Shown here piece after piece: positions 25,488 through 34,226 of a DNA stretch of 64,000 bases. A program made the position numbers and the translations under genes. The notes beneath the pieces were generated by a model, which did no database searches, was not told the DNA's origin, and saw only the letters and a list, made by a program, of their open reading frames with translations. The stretch spans positions 498,476 through 562,475 of the forward strand of contig NZ_LMPO01000001.1 in assembly GCF_001424385.1 (NCBI RefSeq), written 5' to 3'. Position 1 is the first letter of the stretch. Each line of letters begins with the position of its first letter. The stretch is from Curtobacterium sp. Leaf183. Its GTDB lineage: Bacteria; Actinomycetota; Actinomycetes; Actinomycetales; Microbacteriaceae.

Positions 25488-26128
25488 GTGCGCCTCATCT
25501 TCATCGACGAATCTGCCCGCGACGACGCCTACTACTTCTTCGGGGCGCTCGTGGCAGACGCGTCGGCACGGAGTTCCATGCCGTCGAGATGTTCCACGGC
25601 GCCGGAGCGTGGAAGGACGTCCCGGTCGTGTGGCGCGTCAAGGCGTGCACACTCGTCGCGAAGGTGCTGGCGCGTTCCACGGCGTCCTTCGTCTTCCGCG
25701 GTGTCGACCTCGAAGCGCACCGTCGCCGCTACGGACGGCGAGCGTACCCAGCGCATCTCTTGACGCTCGCCCACCTGCTCGAGTGCGTCGACGAGCGGCT
25801 GGCCTGGCTGGATCCGGAGGACGGACTCGGTCTCGTCCTCGCCGACGAGCACCACTCTGCCGCCGGCGCTCGACGGAGCCCGCGGAGTTTCAAGGTCGAG
25901 AGCACTCCCGGATTCACCAAGCGGCCCTTGACCAGGATCGCGGACACCATCTACTTCGGGCCCTCCGATGAGAGTCGCATGCTGCAAGCCGCTGACCTGG
26001 CGACGTTCTTCCTGAACAGGTCGAAGACGATCGTCGAGCGCGACGCACGCTCAGCAGCAGCGGTGGCCAAAGTGGTCTCGTTGATCACGCAGATCAGGAT
26101 CAAGGACTACGTCTGGAGCCCGTCATGA
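25488..26128 (+). pseudogene. DUF3800 protein gene, broken by internal deletion and frameshift
   Basis: The first 25 codons from GTG 25488 read VRLIFIDESARDDAYYFFGA, the typical DUF3800 start with an RNase-H-like catalytic aspartate. The rest of the family (TEFHAVEMFHG, FVFRGVDLEAHR, LVLADEHHSA, ADTIYFGPS, LQAADLATFFLNR) continues in another frame from about 25565 to the stop at 26128. About 30 codons usually present between these parts seem to be missing, so a deletion near 25555-25575 shifted the frame. TAGGTT (25474-25479) remains as a promoter. DUF3800 genes often occur in mobile or defence regions. A terminator-like hairpin follows. Confidence 0.75.
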
Positions 26129-26166
26129 ACAGGCCCGGAGTCCGTCAGGAACCAGACGGAACGACA

Positions 26167-26192
26167 CAACGCCCCGCGTGAGCGGGGCGTTG
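26167..26192 (+). terminator. Hairpin terminator after the DUF3800 gene
   Basis: CAACGCCCCGC (26167-26177) and GCGGGGCGTTG (26182-26192) form a perfect 11-bp stem with a GTGA tetraloop, between two convergent genes. No T-run follows, so it may act in both directions or simply stabilise the 3' end. Confidence 0.65.
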
Positions 26193-26263
26193 GCAGGTGC
26201 GGGAGGCCTTCGGCGTCCTGCGGCTCTCATCCTAGCGAAGGACCGGCTCGCGTACCAAGCGGG

Positions 26264-27106
26264 TCATGCGCTGAACACCTGATTGCCGACGACACCGAGC
26301 AGGTCGAGCTTCTGGGCGTCCTCGCTGCCGACCGGCGCGGTGAAGAGCAACAGGGCCTGGGTCTGGGTCGACGTGTGCAGGACCTGGCAGTCGACCGTGA
26401 TCCGCCCGAGCTCCGGGTGCACGAAGGTCTTGTGGTCCTCCCAGCGGCTGGCGACCTCGTGGAGGGCCCAGAGCTGCCGGAACGCCTCGCTGTGCGCCTG
26501 CAGGTCCGCGACGAGGGCCGCTGCACGGCGATCGCCCGGCCCGGCGGCGCCGACCGCGGCACGGAGCGCGGCGACCTGCGCTCGCGCGAGCCGGTCGTGC
26601 TGCTCGGGCGCGTACTTCGCCGGCTCGGTCGTGGTCATGAACCAGCGCCACGGTTGGTAGCGCTCGTTGCCGGTCAGCCCGACGGTGCTGCCGAGCAACG
26701 CGGCACCGAGCCGGTTCTCGACGAGGGTCTCCCCCAGGTCGCTCACGACGATCGCCGGTGTGTCCTCGAGCCGGTCGAGCACGCGCAGGATCGCCGCGTC
26801 GACGTGGTCGCTGCGGTGGACCCGGACCGGCGCGTTGTGGCCGGCCAGGCGGAACAGGTGGTCGCGCTCGTCGAGGGAGCAGCGCAGCGCCCGGGTGATC
26901 GCGGCCACCATCTGCTCGGAGGGCTGCGGGCCGCGCTGTTGTTCCAGACGCGTGTAGTAGTCGACGGACATCCCCGCCAGTGCGGCCACTTCCTCGCGGC
27001 GCAGCCCGGGCGTGCGACGCCGCGCGCCGGCACCGCGCCCGACGTCCTCCGGGCGCAGGAGCTCACGGCGACGGCGGAGGAAGTCGGCGAGCGCTGGGCG
27101 GTCCAT
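26264..27106 (-). CDS. XRE-family regulator with MmyB-like ligand domain
   Basis: A 280-residue regulator. The N-terminal HTH (about residues 8-80) includes the TPGLRREEVAALAGMSVDYYTRLEQ motif diagnostic of this group, and the remaining 180 residues form the MmyB-like PAS-type domain thought to bind a fatty acid or other small ligand. It is divergent from an SDR gene, the usual arrangement in which such regulators control the neighbouring oxidoreductase. CAGACT (27114-27119, minus strand) lies 7 nt before the ATG. A 14-bp inverted repeat covers both start codons of the pair. Confidence 0.87.
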   Translation of the reverse strand: MDRPALADFLRRRRELLRPEDVGRGAGARRRTPGLRREEVAALAGMSVDYYTRLEQQRGPQPSEQMVAAITRALRCSLDERDHLFRLAGHNAPVRVHRSDHVDAAILRVLDRLEDTPAIVVSDLGETLVENRLGAALLGSTVGLTGNERYQPWRWFMTTTEPAKYAPEQHDRLARAQVAALRAAVGAAGPGDRRAAALVADLQAHSEAFRQLWALHEVASRWEDHKTFVHPELGRITVDCQVLHTSTQTQALLLFTAPVGSEDAQKLDLLGVVGNQVFSA

Positions 27107-27214
27107 GCCGACCAGTCTGCTGCGCCCCGCGCGCCGGTGCCAGGGACCGGCGGTCCCCCGATGTGCGGGCTCTGGATGCGCCGCGACCGCCGGAGCATCG
27201 TGGTCGGCATGGAC
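27101..27214. promoter_or_regulatory. Divergent promoter with 14-bp inverted repeat spanning both start codons
   Basis: GTCCATGCCGACCA (27101-27114) and TGGTCGGCATGGAC (27201-27214) are perfect inverted copies 86 bp apart. Each contains the ATG of one of the two divergent genes plus the 7 nt before it. They look like a pair of operator half-sites, or a duplicated promoter-start segment, for the MmyB-type regulator. Confidence 0.6.
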
Positions 27215-27946
27215 ATCACGAACTCGACCGTCTTCATCTCCGGTGCGACCTCGGGCATCGGCCTGGGTCTCGCCCTCCGCCTGCAGCAGGCCGGCAGCAC
27301 CGTCGTCATCGGTGGGCGCCGTCAGTCGCTGCTGAACTCCCTGGCTGCCGAGCACGGCTTCGGCACCGTGCAGATCGACGTCGACGACCCGGCGTCGATC
27401 ACCGCCGCGGCAGCCTCGGTCATCGAGACGCACCCCGCGCTCGACACCCTGGTCACGATGTCGGGGATCATGCGCCAGGAGGACCTGCGGTCGTCGGCGC
27501 ACCTGGCGGATGCCGAAGCCACCGTCACGACGAACTTCCTGGGGACCGTCCGGCTCGTCGACGCGTTCCTGCCGCACCTGCTGACACAGCAGGCGTCCAC
27601 CGTGATGACGGTCTCGTCCGGGCTCGCCTTCACACCGCTGACCCCGACGCCGACCTACAGCGCGATGAAGGCCGCCGTGCACTCGTACACGCTGTCCCTG
27701 CGGCAGCAGCTCGTCGGCTCGCCGGTCTCGGTGCTCGAGCTCGTGCCCCCGGCGGTCGCGACCGACCTGCAGGGCGCGGGCGTGGACTTCGGCGGGATGC
27801 CGCTCGACGACTTCCTGAGCGAGGTCGTGGCCCTGCTGCAGGCCGGGGCGTCGCCCGAGGTCCTGGTACAGAACGTGCTGCCGCTGCGGTGGTCGGAGCG
27901 TGACGGGACGCAGCAGCAGCTGATCGAGCGGCTCGCGTCGCACTGA
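27209..27946 (+). CDS. SDR family oxidoreductase (DltE-like)
   Basis: A 245-residue classical short-chain dehydrogenase. The cofactor motif TSGIG is at residues 14-18, the catalytic serine near 136, and the Tyr-x-x-x-Lys pair at Tyr150 and Lys154 (YSAMK). The closest textbook relatives are DltE-type proteins; the substrate is unknown. CATCGT (27196-27201) lies 7 nt before the ATG, a weak leaderless-type promoter. It is divergent from the MmyB-type regulator and convergent with rsmA across a family A repeat. Confidence 0.87.
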   Translation: MDITNSTVFISGATSGIGLGLALRLQQAGSTVVIGGRRQSLLNSLAAEHGFGTVQIDVDDPASITAAAASVIETHPALDTLVTMSGIMRQEDLRSSAHLADAEATVTTNFLGTVRLVDAFLPHLLTQQASTVMTVSSGLAFTPLTPTPTYSAMKAAVHSYTLSLRQQLVGSPVSVLELVPPAVATDLQGAGVDFGGMPLDDFLSEVVALLQAGASPEVLVQNVLPLRWSERDGTQQQLIERLASH

Positions 27947-27970
27947 GGGAGGTCGAGCGTCCGGCGTGGC

Positions 27971-28160
27971 GAAGCTCGCACGGTGTGGCCGGGCGCGGTG
28001 GCGCGGCGGCGCGGCGAGGGCGCTCGTGCGGGAGTGATCGCGTGGTGCAAGGTTGTTTCCTCGCACCACTCGATCAGCGTCGCACGGGCCGCGAAGCTCG
28101 CACGGTGCGACGTCCGACGTGCAGCGACGCTCGCACGGTGCGACGAGGCACGGTGCGACG
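27971..28160. repeat. Dispersed repeat family A, copy 3
   Basis: About 190 bp between the convergent SDR and rsmA genes. CTCGCACGGTG occurs three times as direct copies (27975-27985, 28097-28107, 28130-28140), and a hairpin GGTGCAAGG/CCTCGCACC with one mismatch sits near 28044-28068. This copy is more degenerate than the others. Confidence 0.68.
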
Positions 28161-28169
28161 ACGGACGGG

Positions 28170-29021
28170 CTAGTCCGCCGCGGCGAGCACCGTGCGCCCG
28201 AGGCGCACGAAGTCGTCGACGCCGAGTTCCTCGCCTCGGGCCGTCGGCGCGATGCCGGACGCCTCGAGTACCTGGGACGCGTGCGCACTGCCGCCGAGGA
28301 CGCCGGACAGCGCCTGGCGGAGCATCTTCCGACGCTGCTGGAACGCCGCGTCGACGAGCGCGAACACCTGGGCGCGAAGGGCCTCGTCGCCCGGCGGGTC
28401 GTGCCGCACGAACCCGACCAGCACGCTGTCGACGTTCGGCACCGGCCAGAAGACCTGGCGGCTGACCTGCCCGGCGATGCGCCACGCGCCGTACCACGCC
28501 GCCTTGACGCTCGGCGAGCCGTAGACCTTGCTGCCCGGATCGGCGGCGAGCCGATACCCGACCTCGGCCTGCACCATCACGAGCGACCGTTCGATCGACG
28601 GGAACGTCGCGAGCAGGTGCAGGAGCACCGGCACGGAGATGTTGTACGGCAGGTTCGCGACGAGGTGCGTCGGCGCCGACGGCAGGTCGTCCGGACCGAT
28701 CGTCAGCGCATCCTGGTGCACGACCGTCAACTGCGCGGTCGGCTGCATCGCGGCGACGGTGGTCGGGAGCTGTGCCGCGAGTCGGGCGTCGATCTCGACC
28801 GCGGTGACGGGCGCGCCGGTCTCCGTCAGCCCGAGCGTCAGCGACCCGAGGCCCGGCCCGACCTCGAGCACCGCGCAGTCGGCCGTGACCCCACCGGCTG
28901 CGACGATGCGCCGCACGGTGTTGGCGTCGTGGACGAAGTTCTGGCCGAGCTTCTTGGTGGGCGTGACGTCGAGCTGCGAGGCCAGGTCGCGGATCTCGGC
29001 CGGGCCGAGCAGTGCGCTCAC
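28170..29021 (-). CDS. rsmA: 16S rRNA dimethyladenosine transferase
   Basis: A 283-residue methyltransferase dimethylating the two adenines in the 3'-terminal hairpin of 16S rRNA. The SAM site appears as [15 protein letters not shown] and the catalytic motif as NLPYNIS; the N-terminal [10 protein letters not shown] is diagnostic. The GTG start overlaps the tatD stop by four bases, which fixes it. It is the third gene of the metG-tatD-rsmA unit. The usual next gene, ispE, is displaced about 6 kb downstream. Confidence 0.94.
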   Translation of the reverse strand: MSALLGPAEIRDLASQLDVTPTKKLGQNFVHDANTVRRIVAAGGVTADCAVLEVGPGLGSLTLGLTETGAPVTAVEIDARLAAQLPTTVAAMQPTAQLTVVHQDALTIGPDDLPSAPTHLVANLPYNISVPVLLHLLATFPSIERSLVMVQAEVGYRLAADPGSKVYGSPSVKAAWYGAWRIAGQVSRQVFWPVPNVDSVLVGFVRHDPPGDEALRAQVFALVDAAFQQRRKMLRQALSGVLGGSAHASQVLEASGIAPTARGEELGVDDFVRLGRTVLAAAD

Positions 29022-29932
29022 TGTTCGACCGTGATCGGTTCGGCGTCCCACGCGCCGTAGACCAGCTCGGTGTTCGAGGCGATCTGCGCCGCGAGCATCG
29101 ACGCGTCGGTGCCGATGGTCTCGGCCATCGACCGGAGGGTGAGCGGGATCAGGTACGGCGCGTTCGGCCGGCCGCGGAACGGTGTCGGCGTCAGGTAGGG
29201 CGCGTCCGTCTCGACCATGATCAGGTGCCGCGGGGCGGTGATCAGGGCGTCCCGCAGCGACTGCGCGTTGCTGAACGTGACGGTGCCGGCGAACGACATG
29301 TACCACCCGCGCTCGGCGCACAGCCGGGCGAGGTCACGGCCACCGGAGAAGCAGTGGAACACGGTCTTCTCCGGAGCACCCACGCGGTCGAGCACCTGCA
29401 CGACCGCGTCGTGCGCGTCGCGGTCGTGGATGGTCAGCGCGAGGTCGTGCTCCTTCGCGATGCGGATGTGCGCTTCGAAGGAACGGATCTGGGCGTCGCG
29501 GCCGTCCTCGCCCGTGCGGAAGAAGTCGAGCCCGGTCTCACCGATCGCCCGAACCCGGGGCAGCGCCGCGAGCGACTCGATGCCGGCGAGGTGCTCGTCG
29601 AGCAGCCCCTTCGCGTCGAGCTCGGGCGCCTCGTTCGGGTGCAGCGCGACGGCCGCCAACACGCGGGGTTCCCGTGCGGCGATCTCGGCGGACCACTGCG
29701 AGGTCGCCAGGTCGGTGCCGACCTGCACGACGCCCCGGACACCGACGCTCGATGCCCGGTCGAGGTGCTCGCGCCAGTCCAGCGCTCCCTCGGGTCCGCC
29801 GTCGGCGATCTCCATGTGCGTGTGGTTGTCGTAGACGGGGACGACGAGCGCCTGGGGCAGTGGCGGGTAGCTCATGTCGCGCGTGGAACCGTCGCTCCGG
29901 TCGCCCCGGCTCCGCAGGTGCGCGTCGGTCAT
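29018..29932 (-). CDS. tatD: TatD family metal-dependent DNase
   Basis: A 304-residue TIM-barrel hydrolase. The first metal-binding pair is in DNHTHME, the glutamate ligand in IGETGLDFF, later histidines in [10 protein letters not shown] and FHCFSGG, and the final aspartate in [10 protein letters not shown], so the active site is complete. TatD proteins are 3'-5' exonucleases linked to DNA repair. The start overlaps the metG stop (ATGA, 29929-29932) and the stop overlaps the rsmA start. Confidence 0.92.
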   Translation of the reverse strand: MTDAHLRSRGDRSDGSTRDMSYPPLPQALVVPVYDNHTHMEIADGGPEGALDWREHLDRASSVGVRGVVQVGTDLATSQWSAEIAAREPRVLAAVALHPNEAPELDAKGLLDEHLAGIESLAALPRVRAIGETGLDFFRTGEDGRDAQIRSFEAHIRIAKEHDLALTIHDRDAHDAVVQVLDRVGAPEKTVFHCFSGGRDLARLCAERGWYMSFAGTVTFSNAQSLRDALITAPRHLIMVETDAPYLTPTPFRGRPNAPYLIPLTLRSMAETIGTDASMLAAQIASNTELVYGAWDAEPITVEQ

Positions 29933-31506
29933 GCCGCGCCCTGCTCGGCCTGCTCGATGCGCGGGAACAGCCCAGACTCGAGCTGGGTGACCCGGTCGGC
30001 CCCCTGCCACTCCCATGCGCGGTCGACCCGCTGCTCGGCGATGGAGCCGCCCGCACCGATCGCCGCCCAGAGCTTCTCGGTGGCCTTCGGCATGACCGGG
30101 GACACCAGCACCGCGACGGTGCCGAGGCCGCGCAGCGCGGTCGCCAGGACCGTGCCCAGGCGCTCGCGCTGGGCGTCGTCCTTCGCCAGCGCCCAGGGCT
30201 GCTGCTCGGTGATGTACCCGTTCAGGGCGTCCACGAGTTCCCACGTGGTGACGATCGCGTCCTGCGGGGCGAAGGCGGCGATCGCGGCGTCGGCGCGCTC
30301 CGTGACGCTCTGCGCCAGGTCGTCGATCGCCCGGTCGGACGCCGACAGCTCGCCACGCGCGGGGACCGCACCGTCGAAGTACTTCTGGATCATCGCGAGC
30401 AGCCGGGAGGCCAGGTTGCCGAACCCGTTGGCGAGCTCGGCCTGGTAGCGCGCCGAGATGTCCTCCCACGAGAAGTTGCCGTCCTGCCCGAAGGTGATGG
30501 CGCGCAGGAAGTAGTACCGGAAGGCGTCCGACCCGAACGTGTCGGTGATCTCGGACGGCGCGATGCCGGTGAGCTTCGACTTGGACATCTTCTCGCCGCC
30601 GACGAGCAGCCAACCGTGGCCGAACACCCGCTCGGGGACAGGCAGCCCGGCGGCCATCAGCATCGCCGGCCAGATCACGGCGTGGAACCGGGCGATGTCC
30701 TTGCCGACGATGTGCACACTGGGCCAGAGACGACGGAAGGCCTCGTCGTCGTCGCTGCCGTAGCCGAGCGCCGTGACGTAGTTGAGCAGCGCGTCGAACC
30801 ACACGTAGAGCACGTGGTCGTGGTCCCACGGGATCGTGATGCCCCAGTCGAAGCTCGACCGCGAGATCGACAGGTCACGCAGGCCCTGTCTGACGAAGGA
30901 GATGATCTCGTTGCGGACGCTGTCCGGCTGGATGAAGGACGGGTTCGACTCGTACAGGTCGAGCAACCGCTGCTCGAAGTCGGACATCCGGAAGAAGTAG
31001 TTGCGCTCGGACAAGACCTCGACCGGGATCGAGTGGATGGCGCAGACCTGCTGCCCCTCGTAGGCGCCGGTGCCGGGGACCAGGTCGCTCGGCTGCTTGT
31101 ACTCCTCGCAGCCCACGCAGTAGAAGCCCTCGAACTCGCCGGCGTAGATGTAGCCGTCGTCGTACAGCTTCTGCAGGAAGGCCGTCACCCCGCGCTCGTG
31201 CCGTTCGTCGGTGGTGCGGATGAAGTCGTCGTTGGCGACGTCCACCGTGCCGAGCAGGGGCTTCCAGGCGTCGGTGACCAGCCGGTCGGCCCACTCCTGC
31301 GGGGAGACGTCGTTCGCCGACGCGGTGCGCAGGATCTTCTGACCGTGCTCGTCCGTGCCCGTGAGGAGCCAGGTGTCGTCACCGCGCTGACGGTGCCAGC
31401 GCGCGAGGACGTCCGCGGCGACTTCGGTGTAGGCGTGCCCGATGTGGGGCACGTCGTTCACGTAGAAGATCGGCGTGGTGATGCTGAACGAGGACCCGTC
31501 GGACAT
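29929..31506 (-). CDS. metG: Methionyl-tRNA synthetase
   Basis: A 525-residue class I synthetase charging tRNA-Met. The HIGH motif appears as HIGHAYT near residue 17, and KMSKS is at about 306-310. One knob cysteine pair, CVGCEEYK, is visible, and no C-terminal dimerisation domain is present, giving the short form. The ATG at 31506 is preferred over an upstream in-frame ATG because TAGGAT (31514-31519, minus strand) covers that codon and lies 7 nt before 31506. With no leader, a T-box or SAM riboswitch is excluded. Confidence 0.95.
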   Translation of the reverse strand: MSDGSSFSITTPIFYVNDVPHIGHAYTEVAADVLARWHRQRGDDTWLLTGTDEHGQKILRTASANDVSPQEWADRLVTDAWKPLLGTVDVANDDFIRTTDERHERGVTAFLQKLYDDGYIYAGEFEGFYCVGCEEYKQPSDLVPGTGAYEGQQVCAIHSIPVEVLSERNYFFRMSDFEQRLLDLYESNPSFIQPDSVRNEIISFVRQGLRDLSISRSSFDWGITIPWDHDHVLYVWFDALLNYVTALGYGSDDDEAFRRLWPSVHIVGKDIARFHAVIWPAMLMAAGLPVPERVFGHGWLLVGGEKMSKSKLTGIAPSEITDTFGSDAFRYYFLRAITFGQDGNFSWEDISARYQAELANGFGNLASRLLAMIQKYFDGAVPARGELSASDRAIDDLAQSVTERADAAIAAFAPQDAIVTTWELVDALNGYITEQQPWALAKDDAQRERLGTVLATALRGLGTVAVLVSPVMPKATEKLWAAIGAGGSIAEQRVDRAWEWQGADRVTQLESGLFPRIEQAEQGAA

Positions 31507-31570
31507 GCGGACCATCCTACGGGCGCACCGTCCCTCGATGACGCGACCTGCGGTGGCCTGTGGAGAAGTC

Positions 31571-31615
31571 GGACGGGAGGCCCGTGGCGGGCGTGCACCG
31601 GGCCTCCAGTCCGGT
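31571..31615. repeat. Dispersed repeat family B, copy 3
   Basis: GGACGGGAGGC (31571-31581) and GCCTCCAGTCC (31602-31612) are inverted arms with one mismatch around a loop containing GTGCACCGG. It lies immediately beyond the rsmI stop, as with the copies at 24321 and 52897, and between rsmI and metG. Confidence 0.75.
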
Positions 31616-31626
31616 GTGTGGTCGGC

Positions 31627-32448
31627 TCAGCGCGCTGCGAGCGCGCCCTCGTACAGGTCCCGCTTGGACAGCCCCGTCGCGTCCGCGACGGCCGCCGACG
31701 CCTCTTTCATGCGGGTGCCGGCGGCGACCCGTTCCAGCACGAGTCGGACGCCGTCCTCGAGCGAGACCTCGTCGACCGACCCCGAGGCCCCAGCGACGAC
31801 GATGCAGATCTCGCCCTTGACCCCGTCGGCCGCCCACTCGGCGAGCGACGCCAGCGAGTCGCGCTTGACCTCTTCGTAGAGCTTCGTGAGCTCCCGGCAC
31901 ACCGCTGCCCGGCGCGACGCGCCGAACCCGGCGGCCATGTCGGTCAGTGTGTCCGCGAGCCGGTGCGGCGACTCGAAGAACACCATCGTCCGCTGCTCGC
32001 CGGCGAGCGCCTCGAAGACCCGGCGGCGCTCCCCCGCCTTGCGCGTCGGGAAGCCCTCGAACGTGAACCGGTCGGTCGGCAGGCCGGACACGGCGAGGGC
32101 CATGAGCACGGCGGACGGACCCGGCAGGGCGGTGACGGTCACCCCGGCGGCCGCAGCGGCCTCGACCAACGGGAACCCCGGGTCGCTGATCGCCGGCATG
32201 CCCGCGTCGGTCAGGACCACGACGTCCTGGTCCCGCGCGAGCTCGACGACCTCGGCGGCCTTGGCGCGCTCGTTGTGCTCGTGCAGCGCGATGAGCCGCG
32301 GGCGGTTCTCGATCCCCAGCGCGCGCATCAGGTGGATGGCGGTCCTGGTGTCCTCCGCTGCCACGACGGTCGCGTTGGACAGGGTCTCGACGAGTCGGCG
32401 CGACGCGTCGCCGAGGTTGCCGATGGGGGTTGCTGCGAGGACGATCAC
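31627..32448 (-). CDS. rsmI: 16S rRNA (cytidine-1402-2'-O)-methyltransferase
   Basis: A 273-residue tetrapyrrole-methylase-fold enzyme. LAATPIGNLGD at the N-terminus, VVAAEDTRT, the DAGMPAISDPG segment and the ALPGPSAVLMAL segment are diagnostic of RsmI. The GTG at 32448 follows CACAAT (32455-32460, minus strand) by six bases. It is divergent from the protein mannosyltransferase gene, an arrangement also known in mycobacteria (rsmI beside the Pmt gene). Confidence 0.94.
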   Translation of the reverse strand: MIVLAATPIGNLGDASRRLVETLSNATVVAAEDTRTAIHLMRALGIENRPRLIALHEHNERAKAAEVVELARDQDVVVLTDAGMPAISDPGFPLVEAAAAAGVTVTALPGPSAVLMALAVSGLPTDRFTFEGFPTRKAGERRRVFEALAGEQRTMVFFESPHRLADTLTDMAAGFGASRRAAVCRELTKLYEEVKRDSLASLAEWAADGVKGEICIVVAGASGSVDEVSLEDGVRLVLERVAAGTRMKEASAAVADATGLSKRDLYEGALAAR

Positions 32449-32501
32449 GTCCCCATTGTGGTCGCAGCCAGTGCATGCACGACATCCGTAGGATGCTGCG
32501 G

Positions 32502-34133
32502 ATGACCACGGACCTCGCCGAGACGCTCGACACCGTGCCCGCTGTGCCCCGCGGGTCGCGTCTCGACGACTGGTGGGGCCGGTTCCTGTCGGTGTCGTGG
32601 CGCTTCGCCGCCTGGCGCTGGGGCGGTCCGATCGCGGTCACGGTGCTCGGCGCCCTGCTGCGCCTGGTCGACCTGGGCCGGCCGCACTCGCTCGTGTTCG
32701 ACGAGACCTACTACGTCAAGGACGGGTGGTCCATCGTCCACCTGGGCTACGAGGGCACCTGGCCGGCGAACCCCTCGGACGACTCGTCCCCGACCACCGA
32801 CCAGCGGTTCGCCGACGGGCAGACCGCGATCTTCACGAGCGCGGCGGAGTTCATCGCGCACCCGCCGCTCGGCAAGTACCTCATCGGCCTCGGCATGCTG
32901 CTGTTCGGCCCGGACAACGCCTTCGGCTGGCGCTTCGCGGTCGCGGTGCTCGGCATCGCGACGGTGTTCCTGGTCGCGGTGATCGCGCGGTCGCTGTTCC
33001 GGTCGACGCTGGTCGGCACGCTCGCGGGCGGGTTCATGGCGATCGACGGCCAGGCCATCGTGATGTCCCGCGTGACGCTGCTCGACGGCATCGTCACCTT
33101 CTTCGTGCTGCTCGGGTTCGGGGCGCTGCTGCTCGACCGACGCCGGACGACCCGGCAGCTGGACGCCTGGGTCGCCGCCCGAGCCGCCGCTGGTCGGGCG
33201 ACGCTGTGGGGCCCCGTGCTGTGGTGGCGGCCGTGGCTGCTCGCGATGGGCCTCGCGATGGGCCTCGCCACCAGCACGAAGTGGACCGGGATGTACTTCC
33301 TGGCGTTCTTCGCCGTGTACGCGGTGCTGAGCGACATGATGCTGCGGCGGCGCGCGGGCATCGAGTTCTGGTCATCGAGTGCCGTCCTGCAGCAGGCCCC
33401 GGTCACCTTCCTGCTCACGGTCCCGGTCGCGGCCGTGACCTACCTGGCGTCGTGGACCGGCTGGTTCGTCTCGAAGGACGGCTGGGACCGCGACTGGATC
33501 GCCTCGGGCGGGCAGCGTTGGACTGGCCTGCTGGCCTGGGTCCCGGACAGCCTGCAGAACTGGTGGCACTACCAGTCCGAGATCTACGGCTTCAACATCG
33601 GCCTGCACACGCCGCACTCGTACCAGGCGAACCCGCTGCTCTGGCTCCTGATGCAGCGCCCGACGTCGATGTACTACGTCGGCACCGACGCCGGGCAGGA
33701 CGGCTGCGCGGTCGACCGCTGCGGCGCGGCGATCACCGGCATCGCGAACCCGTTCATCTGGTACCCGGCCGTGGCCGCCGTGGTGGCACTGCTGGTGCTC
33801 TTCATCACCCGGCGCAAGTGGGAGTACGGCTTCGTCGTGATGGGCGTCGCGGCGGGCTACCTGCCGTGGCTGCTCTACGTCGACCGCACGGTGTTCCAGT
33901 TCTACACGGTGGCCTTCGAGCCGTACATGGTGATGGCGTTGGCGGCTGCCGTGGGGCTGCTGCTCGGCTCACGTGAGGACCCACGACCCCGCCGGACGCT
34001 GGCGATCGTGTGGGTCGGTGTGTACCTGCTCGTGGTCGTGCTGGCCTCGGCGTACTGGTACCCGATGTGGACCGCGATGCAGATGCCGTGGGACTTCATC
34101 CGCTCGCACTACTGGCTGCCGAGCTGGCTGTAG
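32502..34133 (+). CDS. pmt: Polyprenol-phosphate-mannose:protein mannosyltransferase
   Basis: A 543-residue GT39 enzyme that O-mannosylates secreted proteins in actinobacteria. Eleven or so membrane helices are evident. The first loop holds the catalytic Asp-Glu pair in VFDETYYVKDGWS (about residues 66-78), and the HPPLGKYLIGLG and DRDWIASGGQRW segments match Pmt. TAGGAT (32489-32494) lies 7 nt before the ATG, which selects this start over upstream in-frame codons. A family B repeat follows the stop. Confidence 0.92.
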   Translation: MTTDLAETLDTVPAVPRGSRLDDWWGRFLSVSWRFAAWRWGGPIAVTVLGALLRLVDLGRPHSLVFDETYYVKDGWSIVHLGYEGTWPANPSDDSSPTTDQRFADGQTAIFTSAAEFIAHPPLGKYLIGLGMLLFGPDNAFGWRFAVAVLGIATVFLVAVIARSLFRSTLVGTLAGGFMAIDGQAIVMSRVTLLDGIVTFFVLLGFGALLLDRRRTTRQLDAWVAARAAAGRATLWGPVLWWRPWLLAMGLAMGLATSTKWTGMYFLAFFAVYAVLSDMMLRRRAGIEFWSSSAVLQQAPVTFLLTVPVAAVTYLASWTGWFVSKDGWDRDWIASGGQRWTGLLAWVPDSLQNWWHYQSEIYGFNIGLHTPHSYQANPLLWLLMQRPTSMYYVGTDAGQDGCAVDRCGAAITGIANPFIWYPAVAAVVALLVLFITRRKWEYGFVVMGVAAGYLPWLLYVDRTVFQFYTVAFEPYMVMALAAAVGLLLGSREDPRPRRTLAIVWVGVYLLVVVLASAYWYPMWTAMQMPWDFIRSHYWLPSWL

Positions 34134-34155
34134 CGAGCGCCCGTCCGGCGGTTCC

Positions 34156-34199
34156 GGACTGGAGGCCCGGTGCCGGTCCGCATCGCACCGTCCGGTCCG
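34156..34199. repeat. Dispersed repeat family B, copy 4 (one arm degenerate)
   Basis: GGACTGGAGGCCCGGTGCC starts at 34156, and a degenerate right side GCACCGTCCGGTCCGG ends near 34200. It lies between the convergent pmt and TetR genes. CGGGTCAGGACTGG occurs twice next to it (near 34202 and 34219), a short direct duplication. Confidence 0.6.
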
Positions 34200-34226
34200 G
34201 CGCGGGTCAGGACTGGCCGCCGCGGG

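Noticed and set aside
21930..28169. Mobile element carrying the sulfur/ATP-grasp genes.
   Set aside because: No integrase, transposase, tRNA junction or flanking direct repeat is visible; base composition looks like the rest of the window.
29674..32505. A 943-residue plus-strand frame over metG/tatD.
   Set aside because: It is antisense to well-identified core genes and consists of Arg/Asp/Val/Gly-rich shadow sequence, common in high-GC DNA.
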